Assembly (NCBI RefSeq): GCF_029690045.1
Contig: NZ_CP121464.1
Coordinates: 310,001-374,000, forward strand
DNA length: 64,000 bases
Direction: 5' to 3'
Origin: Janthinobacterium rivuli
GTDB taxonomy: Bacteria; Pseudomonadota; Gammaproteobacteria; Burkholderiales; Burkholderiaceae_D
Under the pieces are notes generated by a model. That model made no database searches, had not been told where the DNA came from, and saw nothing but the letters and a program-made list of their open reading frames with translations. Position 1 is the stretch's first letter; each line of letters starts with the position of its first letter. Below are positions 48,301-56,021 of the stretch, in pieces. The position numbers were made by a program, and so were the translations under genes.

Positions 48301-49007
48301 TGGGCAATATTTATGTGAACCGCAACATCGTCGGCGCCGTCGTCGGCGTGCAGCCGTTCGGCGGCGAAGGCAAATCGGGAACCGGCCCCAAGGCGGGCGG
48401 TCCCCTGTACCTGAAACGCCTGCAGCGCAATGCGCCAGCCGGCGCGCAGCACCAGCGCCAGGCGCCGCCGGCCCTCGATGCGCTGACCGTGTGGGCCAAG
48501 ATGCACGGCCACGACAAGATCGAGCAGCTGGCGCAGGACTATGCGCGCACCACCTTGCTGGGCAGCACCACCGTCTTGCCAGGCCCGACCGGCGAGCGCA
48601 ATACCCTGAGCTTTGCCGCGCGCGGCACGATACTGTGCGCTGCCGCCACGTCCGGCACCTTGATGAACCAGCTGGCGGCCGTGCTGGCCACCGGTAATCA
48701 GGCCCTGGTACTGGCGCAAACGCCGGATCTGATCCCGGGCGACTTGCCGGCGGCGCTGAAAGATCGCATCCAGGTCGTCAGCAGCCTGGTGTCGGTCAAG
48801 CATGATTTCCAGATCGCCATGATCGAGCCTAGCCTCGATGCGCAGCTCAAACCGCTGCTGGCGGCACGGGAAGGGGCCCTGGTGGCCACCATCGCCACCA
48901 CGCAGGAGGGTGTCATCCCCCTGTGGCGCCTCGTCGCTGAGCGGGCGCTGTGCGTGAATACGACGGCGGCAGGCGGTAACGCGAGTTTGATGATGCTCAG
49001 TGTCTAA
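45354..49007 (+). CDS. putA: Bifunctional proline dehydrogenase / delta-1-pyrroline-5-carboxylate dehydrogenase
   Basis: 1217 residues. There is no ribbon-helix-helix DNA-binding domain at the N-terminus, unlike E. coli PutA. The proline dehydrogenase barrel spans about 200-500 (GRGIKNGPGISVKLSALHAR; FMVRLVKGAYWDAEVKRAQV). The aldehyde dehydrogenase domain spans about 580-1040, with CISPWNFPLAIFTGQLAAAL, Glu in PLIAETGGQNALIV and Cys in SAGQRCSALRVLFLQ. A ~170-residue C-terminal domain completes the tunnel. It turns proline to glutamate at the inner membrane. Control probably rests with the divergent Lrp gene. Confidence 0.96.
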   Translation: MHPAGPSAFTPIPFAAFQAEILPEATPQRAAITAAYRRDEVSAVQWLLQQVRPSSTETTAEGQALAHRLVSNVRQKRTRASGVDALMHEFSLSSEEGVALMCLAEALLRIPDSQTADRLIADKISKGDWKKHLGESPSLFVNAATWGLLITGKLVSTSSESGLGSAMTKLIAKGGEPLIRKGVDLAMRMLGNQFVTGQTIEEALKNSRENETRGYRYSYDMLGEAALTQQDAANYYASYETAIHAIGKASNGRGIKNGPGISVKLSALHARYSRAQRARVMEELLPKVKALLLLAKQYNIGFNIDAEETDRLELSLDLMEALAFDAELAGFEGIGYVVQAYQKRCPYAIDYLIDLARRSGRKFMVRLVKGAYWDAEVKRAQVDGQEGYPVYTRKVYTDVSYLVCAQKLLAASKDIYPQFATHNAQTLSTIYTWAKRDGITDYEFQCLHGMGETLYDQVVGRDNLDKPCRIYAPVGSHETLLAYLVRRLLENGANSSFVNQIVDESVAIDSLIRDPLEQARLQGGLPHPSIPLPLDMFGNERKNSAGLDLSNEDTLRTLATGLAQQQTWQAAPLIDGAVSLNGPTHMLHNPAQHDDVVGKVMEAGPADVETALASASAYAMDWQTTEPSIRAQALLRAADLFEEHHIELMALAVREAGKSLPNAIAEIREAVDFLRYYAAQVEHAPNTLALGPVTCISPWNFPLAIFTGQLAAALAAGNVVLAKPAEQTPLIAHRAVQLLHAAGVPRGALQFLPGSGEVVGAGLCNDTRVKGVIFTGSTEVAQLINRNLSARAVAEGIDIPLIAETGGQNALIVDSSALPEQVVQDVMSSAFDSAGQRCSALRVLFLQTEIADKTIHMLKGAMQELRVGNPDRLATDIGPVIDAEAQSNLLAHINKMKTMAIDHYSLDLPTVKGTFVAPTVLEIKSLAQLTQEVFGPVLHVIRYKRSELPQLVQSINDSGYGLTLGIHTRIDETIDFITKRAHVGNIYVNRNIVGAVVGVQPFGGEGKSGTGPKAGGPLYLKRLQRNAPAGAQHQRQAPPALDALTVWAKMHGHDKIEQLAQDYARTTLLGSTTVLPGPTGERNTLSFAARGTILCAAATSGTLMNQLAAVLATGNQALVLAQTPDLIPGDLPAALKDRIQVVSSLVSVKHDFQIAMIEPSLDAQLKPLLAAREGALVATIATTQEGVIPLWRLVAERALCVNTTAAGGNASLMMLSV

Positions 49008-49030
49008 CATGTAAGCAGGCAGTCAACGCA

Positions 49031-49063
49031 AAAGGGCAGAACCAGTGGTTCTGCCCTTTTTTT
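49031..49063 (+). terminator. Intrinsic terminator of putA
   Basis: 12-bp perfect stem (49031-49042 with 49048-49059), 5-nt loop, and seven T in a row. It also has an A-run on the left and may serve mtnN in the opposite direction. Confidence 0.9.
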
Positions 49064-49082
49064 ATGCACGCTGGATGAAAAA

Positions 49083-49859
49083 TCAGCCAGCCAGGCGCTG
49101 GCACAATTGCTGAATCACCGTCAATGCATACGGCGAAGCGACGGTTTGCACGAAACGCATGAAGTCGACAGCCGCCTCTTCGTTGGCGTTGTCCGAAATT
49201 GTACGCATGACCGTAAACGGCACGCCCAGTTCAAAACACACTTGCGCCACGGCGGCGCCTTCCATTTCGACGGCCAGCAGGTCGGGGATATCAGCTTTGA
49301 GCTGGTTCACATGCGCGGCGCTGCTGATGAACTGGTCGCCGCTGGCGATCAGGCCGCGGTGCACTTGTGCATGTTGCAGACCGAATTGCCCAATATCGGC
49401 CGCCTTGAGCACGCTGGACACATCGTCACGCAGGAAATCTTCCGCGGCGCCAGCCAGTTGCGTGCTCAGTTCCAGGTCCGTGGCAAAGCGCTGCAGTCCC
49501 GTCAACGGCACTTCAAAGCGGGGAAACAAAGGGCGAGCGTCCATATCGTGCTGCAGTAGTGCTTCAGCCACCACGATATCGCCCACTTTCACGCGTTTAT
49601 CCCCACTGCCGGCCACGCCGGTGAAGACGATGTGGGTAACTCCGTACTTTTCCACAAGGATAGAAGCTGTCATGGCAGCGGCAACCTTGCCCAGACGCGA
49701 CAGGACGCACACAGCGTCGATATTCCACAGGGTCCCCAGGGTGTAGTCGCGCATGCCGTGCGAACGCCTCTGGGGGCCTTGCATGGCTTCTACCAGCCCC
49801 TGCTGTTCTTCGTGCAAGGCACTGATGATGCCTAAACGCATATTTTTGTGTGAATTCAT
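49083..49859 (-). CDS. mtnN: 5'-methylthioadenosine/S-adenosylhomocysteine nucleosidase
   Basis: 258 residues of the PNP/UDP phosphorylase fold. Motifs: LGIISALHEEQQGLVEAM at the start with the catalytic Glu, HIVFTGVAGSGDKRVKVGDI, LLAVEMEGAAVAQVCFELG for ribose binding, and TISDNANEEA with the catalytic Asp. It frees adenine from MTA and SAH, linking to methionine recycling. No good ribosome site is seen before either possible ATG (49859 or 49841). The non-coding origin-like region starts just upstream. Confidence 0.9.
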   Translation of the reverse strand: MNSHKNMRLGIISALHEEQQGLVEAMQGPQRRSHGMRDYTLGTLWNIDAVCVLSRLGKVAAAMTASILVEKYGVTHIVFTGVAGSGDKRVKVGDIVVAEALLQHDMDARPLFPRFEVPLTGLQRFATDLELSTQLAGAAEDFLRDDVSSVLKAADIGQFGLQHAQVHRGLIASGDQFISSAAHVNQLKADIPDLLAVEMEGAAVAQVCFELGVPFTVMRTISDNANEEAAVDFMRFVQTVASPYALTVIQQLCQRLAG

Positions 49860-49979
49860 GCTGTTTTTACAGGTTTTTGGGATTGCAAAACGGTTTACAT
49901 GGTGAAAACAGCCGTTTCGGCGACTTTTCCACCGTTCGCGTTTGTCTCTGTGTTTTAAATAAAGATGTATACATAAAAA

Positions 49980-50174
49980 TAGTAGTGATAGTAAACGGCC
50001 ATTTTTTTGTTGATAAGTCGGTATACCATCGAAAAATCATCAACTTAGCGCACAAAAAAGTAGGCGTACAAGCATTGTATCTAGGCAGGACTTGTTTGGG
50101 ATAAAAATCGGCTTGTGGACAAAGATCGACTTTTCCCACATCTCATCCTGTGGATATGCAGGCACTTATCCACA
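49980..50174. repeat. Origin module 1
   Basis: TAG-TAG-TGA-TAG-TAA triplets at 49980-49994, AT-rich DNA to the left, a one-mismatch DnaA box TGTTGATAA at 50008, TGTGGACAA at 50114, and a closing pair TGTGGATAT (50149) and TTATCCACA (50166). First base of the triplets to last base of the box is 195 bp. Confidence 0.7.
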
Positions 50175-50443
50175 CCTGCAAGCAAAAATCACGGATTTTC
50201 TTGCTGTCGTGGCATGTTTGACGTGCTTCGTCAGCATGGACCCAGGTCTGGCAATCAACAGTAAGCGGCCACGAGCGTTGTTCTTTCACCGAGGCTGGCA
50301 TCGAGGTGATTCCTGGAAGACGGTTTGGCAGTGGCTCGTGACGTCGCCGTTGGCTTTTTTTTTTGACGGTTTTGCATGCTTTTTGGAAATATCCCCGGAC
50401 TTCCGCTTTTTTTGTCGGTTTACAATAGATTCATATATAAAAA

Positions 50444-50637
50444 TAGTAGTAATAGTAAACGCGTTTTTTTCTGTGGATAAGTTGCTTTTTTTCAACAGGA
50501 TCAATCGTTTACGCGCAAAATAAAGCGTGCATAATCGCTGTATCAGGCGAGGAGCAAAATTGTATAAAATGCGGGCCTGCGCATAACTTCATGCTTACGC
50601 ACAAGTCATCCTGTGGATATCAAGTGACTTATCCACA
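50444..50637. repeat. Origin module 2
   Basis: TAG-TAG-TAA-TAG-TAA at 50444-50458 with CATATATAAAAA to the left, a perfect DnaA box TGTGGATAA at 50472, TTACGCACA at 50595, and the closing pair TGTGGATAT (50612) and TTATCCACA (50629). Length 194 bp. Read on the minus strand, the order box, spacer, triplets, AT-rich tract is the same as in the B. subtilis origin unwinding element. Confidence 0.75.
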
Positions 50638-50919
50638 ATCGTTGTAAATTCCCCCTCTTTTCGACATCGAAGCGCTTGCTGGCACTGTGCCTGCTCAGGT
50701 CTGTTGACGTTTCCATTTTGCACAACGGTTTGGCAGTGCAGTGCGCGTGATATCGGCCGTGTCGGTTTTCGTCGCTCAGTTGTTGGCGCGATTTTTTTTT
50801 GTCAGCCAAGGTAGCTCGTCGGCTTTTTTTTTGAAGACAGGCTTGCGTACCTTCCCGAAGACGCAGAGCAGGCAAAGCGTGCGTTGTCGGGTTTACCTTA
50901 ACAAGATCGTATACAAGAA

Positions 50920-51115
50920 TAGTAATAGTAGTTAACGGGTGCATCTTCTGTGGATAAGTGCCGATTTATCCTTGTAAACAATCGCTTGGCGTACGGATAA
51001 GCGCTGAGTAAGGGTTGTATCTGCCTGGGACGGTTTCTGGACAAAAAAAAGCCGCTGAAAAAATTTTTCGTTTACACACATATCGTCCCTGTGGATATCC
51101 ATACGGTTATCCACA
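50920..51115. repeat. Origin module 3
   Basis: TAG-TAA-TAG-TAG at 50920-50931, a perfect DnaA box TGTGGATAA at 50949, and the closing pair TGTGGATAT (51090) and TTATCCACA (51107). Length 196 bp. The left flank is less AT-rich than in modules 1 and 2. Confidence 0.7.
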
Positions 51116-51326
51116 GCTTGCAGCCCCTTGTTTTGTGCTCTTTTACCTGGCCGTGACGCTTATCCGTATCCCTGGCAACGATTAATGTCGCCCTGGCCCG
51201 GCACTGGTGGTAATCTCAAGACGGCTCAGCAGCCATGCATGCATGAAGAAAGACAGACTCTGGTAGCGGAACGCGGCGGGGAGACACGCCGCGCGACAGC
51301 TTGATGGCATACCGAAAGGAGCTTCA

Positions 51327-52951
51327 TTGGAATCGGCAGGCGAATACGACTACATCATCGTGGGCGGCGGCACGGCAGGTTGCGTGCTGGCCAACCGGCT
51401 CACGCGCGACAAGGACGCCAACGTTTTACTCGTGGAAGCGGGCGGCAAGGACGATTACGTGTGGATCCACATCCCCGTCGGCTATCTGCATTGCATCGGC
51501 AATCCCCGCACGGACTGGCTGTATTCCACCCAGGCGGACGCGGGACTGGGCGGGCGCAGCCTGATCTATCCACGCGGAAAAGTCCTGGGCGGCAGCTCTT
51601 CCATCAACGGCATGATCTATATGCGCGGCCAGGCCGGCGATTACGACCACTGGGCCGACTTGACGGACGACGCTTCCTGGCGCTGGGACAAGGTCTTGCC
51701 GCTCTTTAAGCAAAGCGAGGATTACTACGGCGGCGCCTCGGAAAACCATGGCGTCGGTGGTGAGTGGAGAGTGGAAAACAGCGGCTGTCGTGGGATATTT
51801 TGAACGCCTTCCGCGATGCGGCGCAGCAGGTCGGCATTCCGAAAACCAGCGATTTCAATGGCGGCGACAACAGCGGCAGCGCGTATTTCGACGTCAACCA
51901 GCGCCGCGGCATCCGCTGGAATACCTCGAAAGCGTTTTTGAAACCGGCATCGCGCCGCCCGAATCTGACCATCATGACGGGCTGCCACGTGGAACGTTTA
52001 TTGATTGAAGCTTCGGAGTCGGGACCGCGTTGCACGGGCATCGTGTTTACGGGCGGCGGCACGCAATGGCAGGCGACGGCCAAACGGGAAACCCTGCTGA
52101 CGGCGGGCGCCATCGGTTCACCGCAATTGCTGCAACTGTCCGGTATCGGCCCGGCCGCCTTGCTGCAGCAGCATGGGATTGTTCCCGTGGTCGATGCCGC
52201 CGGCGTGGGCGGCAATTTGCAGGACCATCTGCAGCTGCGCATGGTATACAAGGTGCAGGGCGTGAAAACCCTGAACATCATGGCGGGCAATATGCTGGGC
52301 AAGATGCAGATCGGCTTGCAATATGCGCTGTTCCAGAGCGGGCCCATGTCGATGGCGCCGTCGCAGCTGGGGGCGTTCGCCAAGTCCGATCCGCTGCAAG
52401 CCACGCCGAACCTGCAATATCACGTGCAACCGCTGTCGCTCGACAAATTCGGCGAACCCTTGCACGCGTTTCCCGCGTTTACTGCCAGCGTTTGCAATCT
52501 GCGTCCCACTTCGCGCGGCCACGTCCACATCGCGTCTGCCGACAGCTACGCGGCGCCGAAGATCGTGCCCAATTATCTGAGTACCGAGCAGGATCGCAAG
52601 GTCGCGGCCGACGCCTTGCGGCTGACGCGGGCCATCGCCGCCGCGCCGGCCCTGAAACAATTCTCTCCGGAAGAATACAAGCCCGGCGTGCAATTCCAGA
52701 GCCAAGAAGAGCTGGCGCAGGCGGCCAGCCAGATCGGCACCACCATCTTTCACCCGGTGGGTACTTGCCGCATGGGCCAGGCCAGCGATCCGTCGAGCGT
52801 GGTCGACAGCCAGTTGCGCGTGATCGGCGTGGCTGGTTTGCGCGTCGTCGATGCCTCGATCATGCCGTACATTACTTCTGGTAATACGAATTCGCCCACC
52901 GTGATGATCGCGGAAAAAGCGGCGCAAATGATACATGCGGCGTGGAAATAG
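51327..52951 (+). pseudogene. GMC family FAD-dependent oxidoreductase, split by a frameshift
   Basis: Two overlapping frames together give one ~540-residue GMC oxidoreductase. The first (51327-51803) has the FAD motif YDYIIVGGGTAGCVLANRL and GKVLGGSSSINGMIYMRG. The second (in frame from about 51779 to 52951) has the rest, ending in the active-site and FAD region GTCRMGQASDPSSVVDSQLR and SGNTNSPTVMIAEKAAQMI. Adding one A to the A-run at 51775-51778 restores VEKQRLSWDILNAF. It is either a real single-base deletion or a sequencing error. The start is TTG with AGGAG upstream. Choline-dehydrogenase-like; substrate unknown. Confidence 0.85.
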
Positions 52952-53084
52952 CCGGGCAAGCGTGCGAGTTTGCGCCATTCGGGCTGGCGAAAAATCCCCG
53001 TAGTTATACTGTATTGTGCGTTAAATTTAAGTTGTGTATTATAAAAATGACTAAGTAGTACAAAAAGTACAACTAGGAGACACG

Positions 53085-53855
53085 ATGTCAAACGTAATCT
53101 TGGAAACAAGAAATTTGACCAAGGAATTCAAGGGTTTCACCGCTGTGAGCGAAGTGAACCTGAAGGTAGAGCGGGGCCATATCCACGCCTTGATCGGTCC
53201 TAACGGCGCCGGCAAGACCACGTGTTTTAACTTGCTCACCAAATTCCTGGTCCCCACTTCCGGACAGATCCTGTTCAATGGGAAAGATATCACGGCCGCC
53301 AAACCGGCTCAGATCGCGCGCATGGGCGTGATCCGTTCCTTCCAGATTTCCGCCGTCTTCCCGCATCTCTCCGTGCTGCAAAATGTGCGCATCGGCTTGC
53401 AGCGCCAGCTCGGTACCTCGTTCCACTTTTGGCAAAGCGAACGGGCATTGAACCAGCTTAACGACCGTGCCATGGCCTTGCTGGCCGAAGTCGACCTGAC
53501 GGAGTTTGCCGATACCATCACGGTCGACATGCCCTACGGGCGCAAGCGGGCGCTGGAAATTGCCACCACCCTGGCGATGGAACCGGAAATGATGCTGCTC
53601 GACGAACCGACGCAGGGCATGGGCCACGAAGACGTGCACCGCGTGACGGAGCTGATTAAAAAAGTGTCGGCTGGCCGCACGATTTTGATGGTGGAACACA
53701 ATATGAGCGTGGTTTCCGGCATCTGCGACAAGATTTCCGTCCTGCAGCGCGGCGCCATGCTGGCCGAAGGCAGTTACGCGGAAGTGTCGCGCAATCCGCA
53801 AGTGATGGAAGCGTACATGGGCACCACCCACGCCGAACTGGAAGGGGCACATTGA
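53085..53855 (+). CDS. LIV-type ABC transporter ATP-binding protein (LivG-like)
   Basis: 256 residues. Walker A GPNGAGKTTCFNLL, Walker B MMLLDEPTQGMG, and the long LivG-type insert (ISAVFPHLSVLQNVRIGLQR) are visible. The signature region (VDMPYGRKRALEIATTLAME) is degenerate, as is usual in LivG. AGGAG precedes the ATG. It works with the next gene as a heterodimeric ATPase of a branched-chain-amino-acid-type importer. It lies 134 bp after the GMC oxidoreductase. Confidence 0.9.
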   Translation: MSNVILETRNLTKEFKGFTAVSEVNLKVERGHIHALIGPNGAGKTTCFNLLTKFLVPTSGQILFNGKDITAAKPAQIARMGVIRSFQISAVFPHLSVLQNVRIGLQRQLGTSFHFWQSERALNQLNDRAMALLAEVDLTEFADTITVDMPYGRKRALEIATTLAMEPEMMLLDEPTQGMGHEDVHRVTELIKKVSAGRTILMVEHNMSVVSGICDKISVLQRGAMLAEGSYAEVSRNPQVMEAYMGTTHAELEGAH

Positions 53856-54577
53856 TGACCGTTAGCAACAAGGCACCCGCACTGGAAATCGCACAGCTGC
53901 ACACCTGGTATGGCGAGTCGCACATCCTGCACGACGTGAACCTGAAAGTGGAGCAGGGCGAAGTGGTGACTTTGCTGGGCCGCAACGGCGCCGGCCGCAC
54001 CACCACCTTGCGCGCCATCATGGGCTTGACGGGCGCACGCACGGGCTCCATCAAAGTCAACGGCGTCGAAGCGATAGGTTTGGCCACGCACAAAATCGCC
54101 CACCTGGGCATCGGGTATTGTCCCGAAGAGCGCGGCATTTTCTCGTCGCTGTCGACCGAGGAAAACCTGCTGCTGCCGCCGACCCTGGCCAGCGGCGAGA
54201 AGGGCATGTCGGTGGAGGAAATCTACGCCATGTTCCCGAACTTGCAGGAACGCCGCCACAGCCAGGGCACGCGCCTGTCGGGCGGGGAACAGCAGATGCT
54301 GGCCGTGGCGCGCATCCTGCGCACGGGCGCGCGTTTGCTGCTGCTCGATGAAATTTCCGAAGGCCTGGCGCCCGTCATCGTGCAAGGGCTGGCGCGCATG
54401 ATCACCACCCTGAAAGCGAAGGGTTACACCATCGTCATGGTGGAACAGAATTTCCGGTTTGCCGCGCCGCTGGCGGACCGGTTTTATGTGATGGAGCACG
54501 GTCAGATCGTCGAGACTTTTGCTGCATCCGAACTGGAGGCCAAGATGCCGGTACTGACCGAGCTGCTTGGCGTGTAG
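53855..54577 (+). CDS. LIV-type ABC transporter ATP-binding protein (LivF-like)
   Basis: 240 residues from the ATG that overlaps the previous stop (TGATG). The signature RLSGGEQQMLAVARILRTGA and Walker B LLLLDEISEGLAPV are standard LivF. Walker A reads GRNGAGRTTTLRAI: the usual Lys is Arg. I have seen this form in some LivF relatives, so it may be natural, but it merits a look. It pairs with the LivG-like ATPase. Confidence 0.9.
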   Translation: MTVSNKAPALEIAQLHTWYGESHILHDVNLKVEQGEVVTLLGRNGAGRTTTLRAIMGLTGARTGSIKVNGVEAIGLATHKIAHLGIGYCPEERGIFSSLSTEENLLLPPTLASGEKGMSVEEIYAMFPNLQERRHSQGTRLSGGEQQMLAVARILRTGARLLLLDEISEGLAPVIVQGLARMITTLKAKGYTIVMVEQNFRFAAPLADRFYVMEHGQIVETFAASELEAKMPVLTELLGV

Positions 54578-54653
54578 CCCCCATGTAGTCTGTTGTACTC
54601 GTCATCGTCCAGCAATCGACTGAATAGCAAACAATAATCCCAACGGAGACACT

Positions 54654-55862
54654 ATGAAACGTAACGCTATCGCCATTGCCACCGCCACCCTGTGCGCATT
54701 GGGCTTGTCCGCCGCCGCGCATGCCCAGGTATCGGGCGACACCATCAAGATCGGTTTTATTTCCGACATGTCGGGCGTGTATTCCGACGTCGACGGCCTC
54801 GGCGGCGCGGAAGCCATCAAGATGGCGATCGCCGATGCTGGCGTCGTACTGGCCGGTAAGAAGGTGGAATTCATTTCCGCCGACCATCAAAACAAGGCCG
54901 ACATCGCCGCCTCGAAAGCGCGCGAATGGTTCGACCAGCAGGGCGTCGACATGCTGATCGGCGGCACCAATTCCGGCGCCAGCCTGGCCATGGCCAAGGT
55001 CGCGGCGGAAAAGAAAAAAATCTTCATCGCCATCGGCGCCGGCTCCTCGCGCCTGACGAATGAAGAGTGCACGCCTTACACCGTGCATTACGCCTATGAC
55101 ACGGTGGCGCTGGCGCGCGGCACGGGCGGCACCATCGTCAAGCAGGGCGGCAAGAACTGGTATTTCATGACGGCAGATTATGCGTTCGGCCACTCGCTGG
55201 AAAAAGACACGGCCGAGGTCGTCAAGGCGGCCGGCGGCAAGGTGCTGGGCAGCGTCAAGCATCCGCTGGGCGCCTCGGACTTCTCTTCCTTCCTGCTGCA
55301 GGCGCAATCGTCCAAGCCGCAAATCCTCGGCCTGGCCAATGCCGGCGGCGACGCCATCAACAGCATCAAGGCGGCCAACGAGTTCGGCCTGACGAAATCG
55401 ATGAAACTGGCCGGCTTGCTGATTTTCATCAATGACATCCATTCGCTTGGCCTGAACCTGACGCAGGGCATGTACCTGACGGATGGCTGGTACTGGGACT
55501 TGAATCCTGAAACGCGCGCCTGGTCGAAACGCTATTTCGCCAAGATGAAGAAAGAGCCGTCGATGCTGCAGGCGGCCGACTATTCGGCGGCGGCGAATTA
55601 CCTGAAAGCCGTCAAGGCGATCGGTACGGATGACACCGAGAAGGTCATGGCCTACCTGAAAAAGACCAAGATCAACGACATGTTCACCCAGAATGGCGAA
55701 GTGCGTCCCGATGGCCGCATGGTGCACGATATGTATTTGATGGAAGTGAAGAAACCGTCCGAGTCGAAGTACCCATGGGATTACTACAAGGTGGTCGCCA
55801 CCGTGCCCGGTGCACAGGCGTATGTGACCAAGGCTGAATCGAAGTGTTCGCTGTGGAAGTAA
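54654..55862 (+). CDS. ABC transporter substrate-binding protein, LivJ-type
   Basis: 402 residues with a signal peptide cut after AHAQ (TATLCALGLSAAAHAQVSGD). The mature protein is a type I periplasmic binding fold of the Peripla_BP_6 class (IKIGFISDMSGVYSDVDGLG; NWYFMTADYAFGHSLEKDTA). Ligands of this class include amino acids, amides, urea and aromatic acids; this one is open. The second gene-end hairpin shows it is often made apart from the permeases. Confidence 0.88.
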   Translation: MKRNAIAIATATLCALGLSAAAHAQVSGDTIKIGFISDMSGVYSDVDGLGGAEAIKMAIADAGVVLAGKKVEFISADHQNKADIAASKAREWFDQQGVDMLIGGTNSGASLAMAKVAAEKKKIFIAIGAGSSRLTNEECTPYTVHYAYDTVALARGTGGTIVKQGGKNWYFMTADYAFGHSLEKDTAEVVKAAGGKVLGSVKHPLGASDFSSFLLQAQSSKPQILGLANAGGDAINSIKAANEFGLTKSMKLAGLLIFINDIHSLGLNLTQGMYLTDGWYWDLNPETRAWSKRYFAKMKKEPSMLQAADYSAAANYLKAVKAIGTDDTEKVMAYLKKTKINDMFTQNGEVRPDGRMVHDMYLMEVKKPSESKYPWDYYKVVATVPGAQAYVTKAESKCSLWK

Positions 55863-55940
55863 TGCTGTAGCAATCCTTGCGGATCGCCCGCCTGTGCGCG
55901 GGCGCTCCGTCCTGCACGCTTTGCCCGCAGGGTACGCCTT

Positions 55941-55968
55941 GCGCCGCCGCACCCGTTTGCGGCGGCGC
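55941..55968 (+). terminator. Strong GC hairpin after the binding-protein gene
   Basis: 11-bp stem (55941-55951 with 55958-55968) and 6-nt loop, followed by GTTTCCC. It probably stops or slows most transcripts after the binding-protein gene. Confidence 0.65.
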
Positions 55969-55984
55969 GTTTCCCTTGATACCA

Positions 55985-56008
55985 CACCGCTGTCCGGCGG
56001 TGCTTTTT
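55985..56008 (+). terminator. Second hairpin directly before livH
   Basis: CACCGC and GCGGTG with a 6-nt loop, then CTTTTT. It ends 14 bases before the permease start codon. With the previous hairpin it should lower permease expression relative to the binding protein. Confidence 0.6.
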
Positions 56009-56021
56009 ATACTGTGATGCC

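Larger units (their letters stand above)
49860..51326. other. Origin-like non-coding region with three tandem modules
   Basis: 1.47 kb without a credible gene. It holds five perfect DnaA boxes in both orientations and several one-mismatch boxes, T-rich tracts, and three diverged copies of one module at 464- and 476-bp spacing (listed separately). The spacers between modules are also related; CGGTTTGGCAGTG recurs at 50321 and 50727. The pattern of DnaA box, TAG triplets and AT-rich flank is that of the bacterial origin unwinding region. The gene context (mnmG 12 kb away, parS sites) fits an origin-proximal place. Confidence 0.65.

Noticed and set aside
50092..51114. Several open frames (50092-50523, 50606-50944 minus, 50741-50935, 50932-51114 minus) in the origin-like region
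   Set aside because: They have no ribosome sites, run through DnaA boxes, T-tracts and the repeated modules, and show no protein-like make-up.
51982..51995. parS-like CTGCCACGTGGAAC
   Set aside because: Two mismatches in the left arm, inside a coding region.
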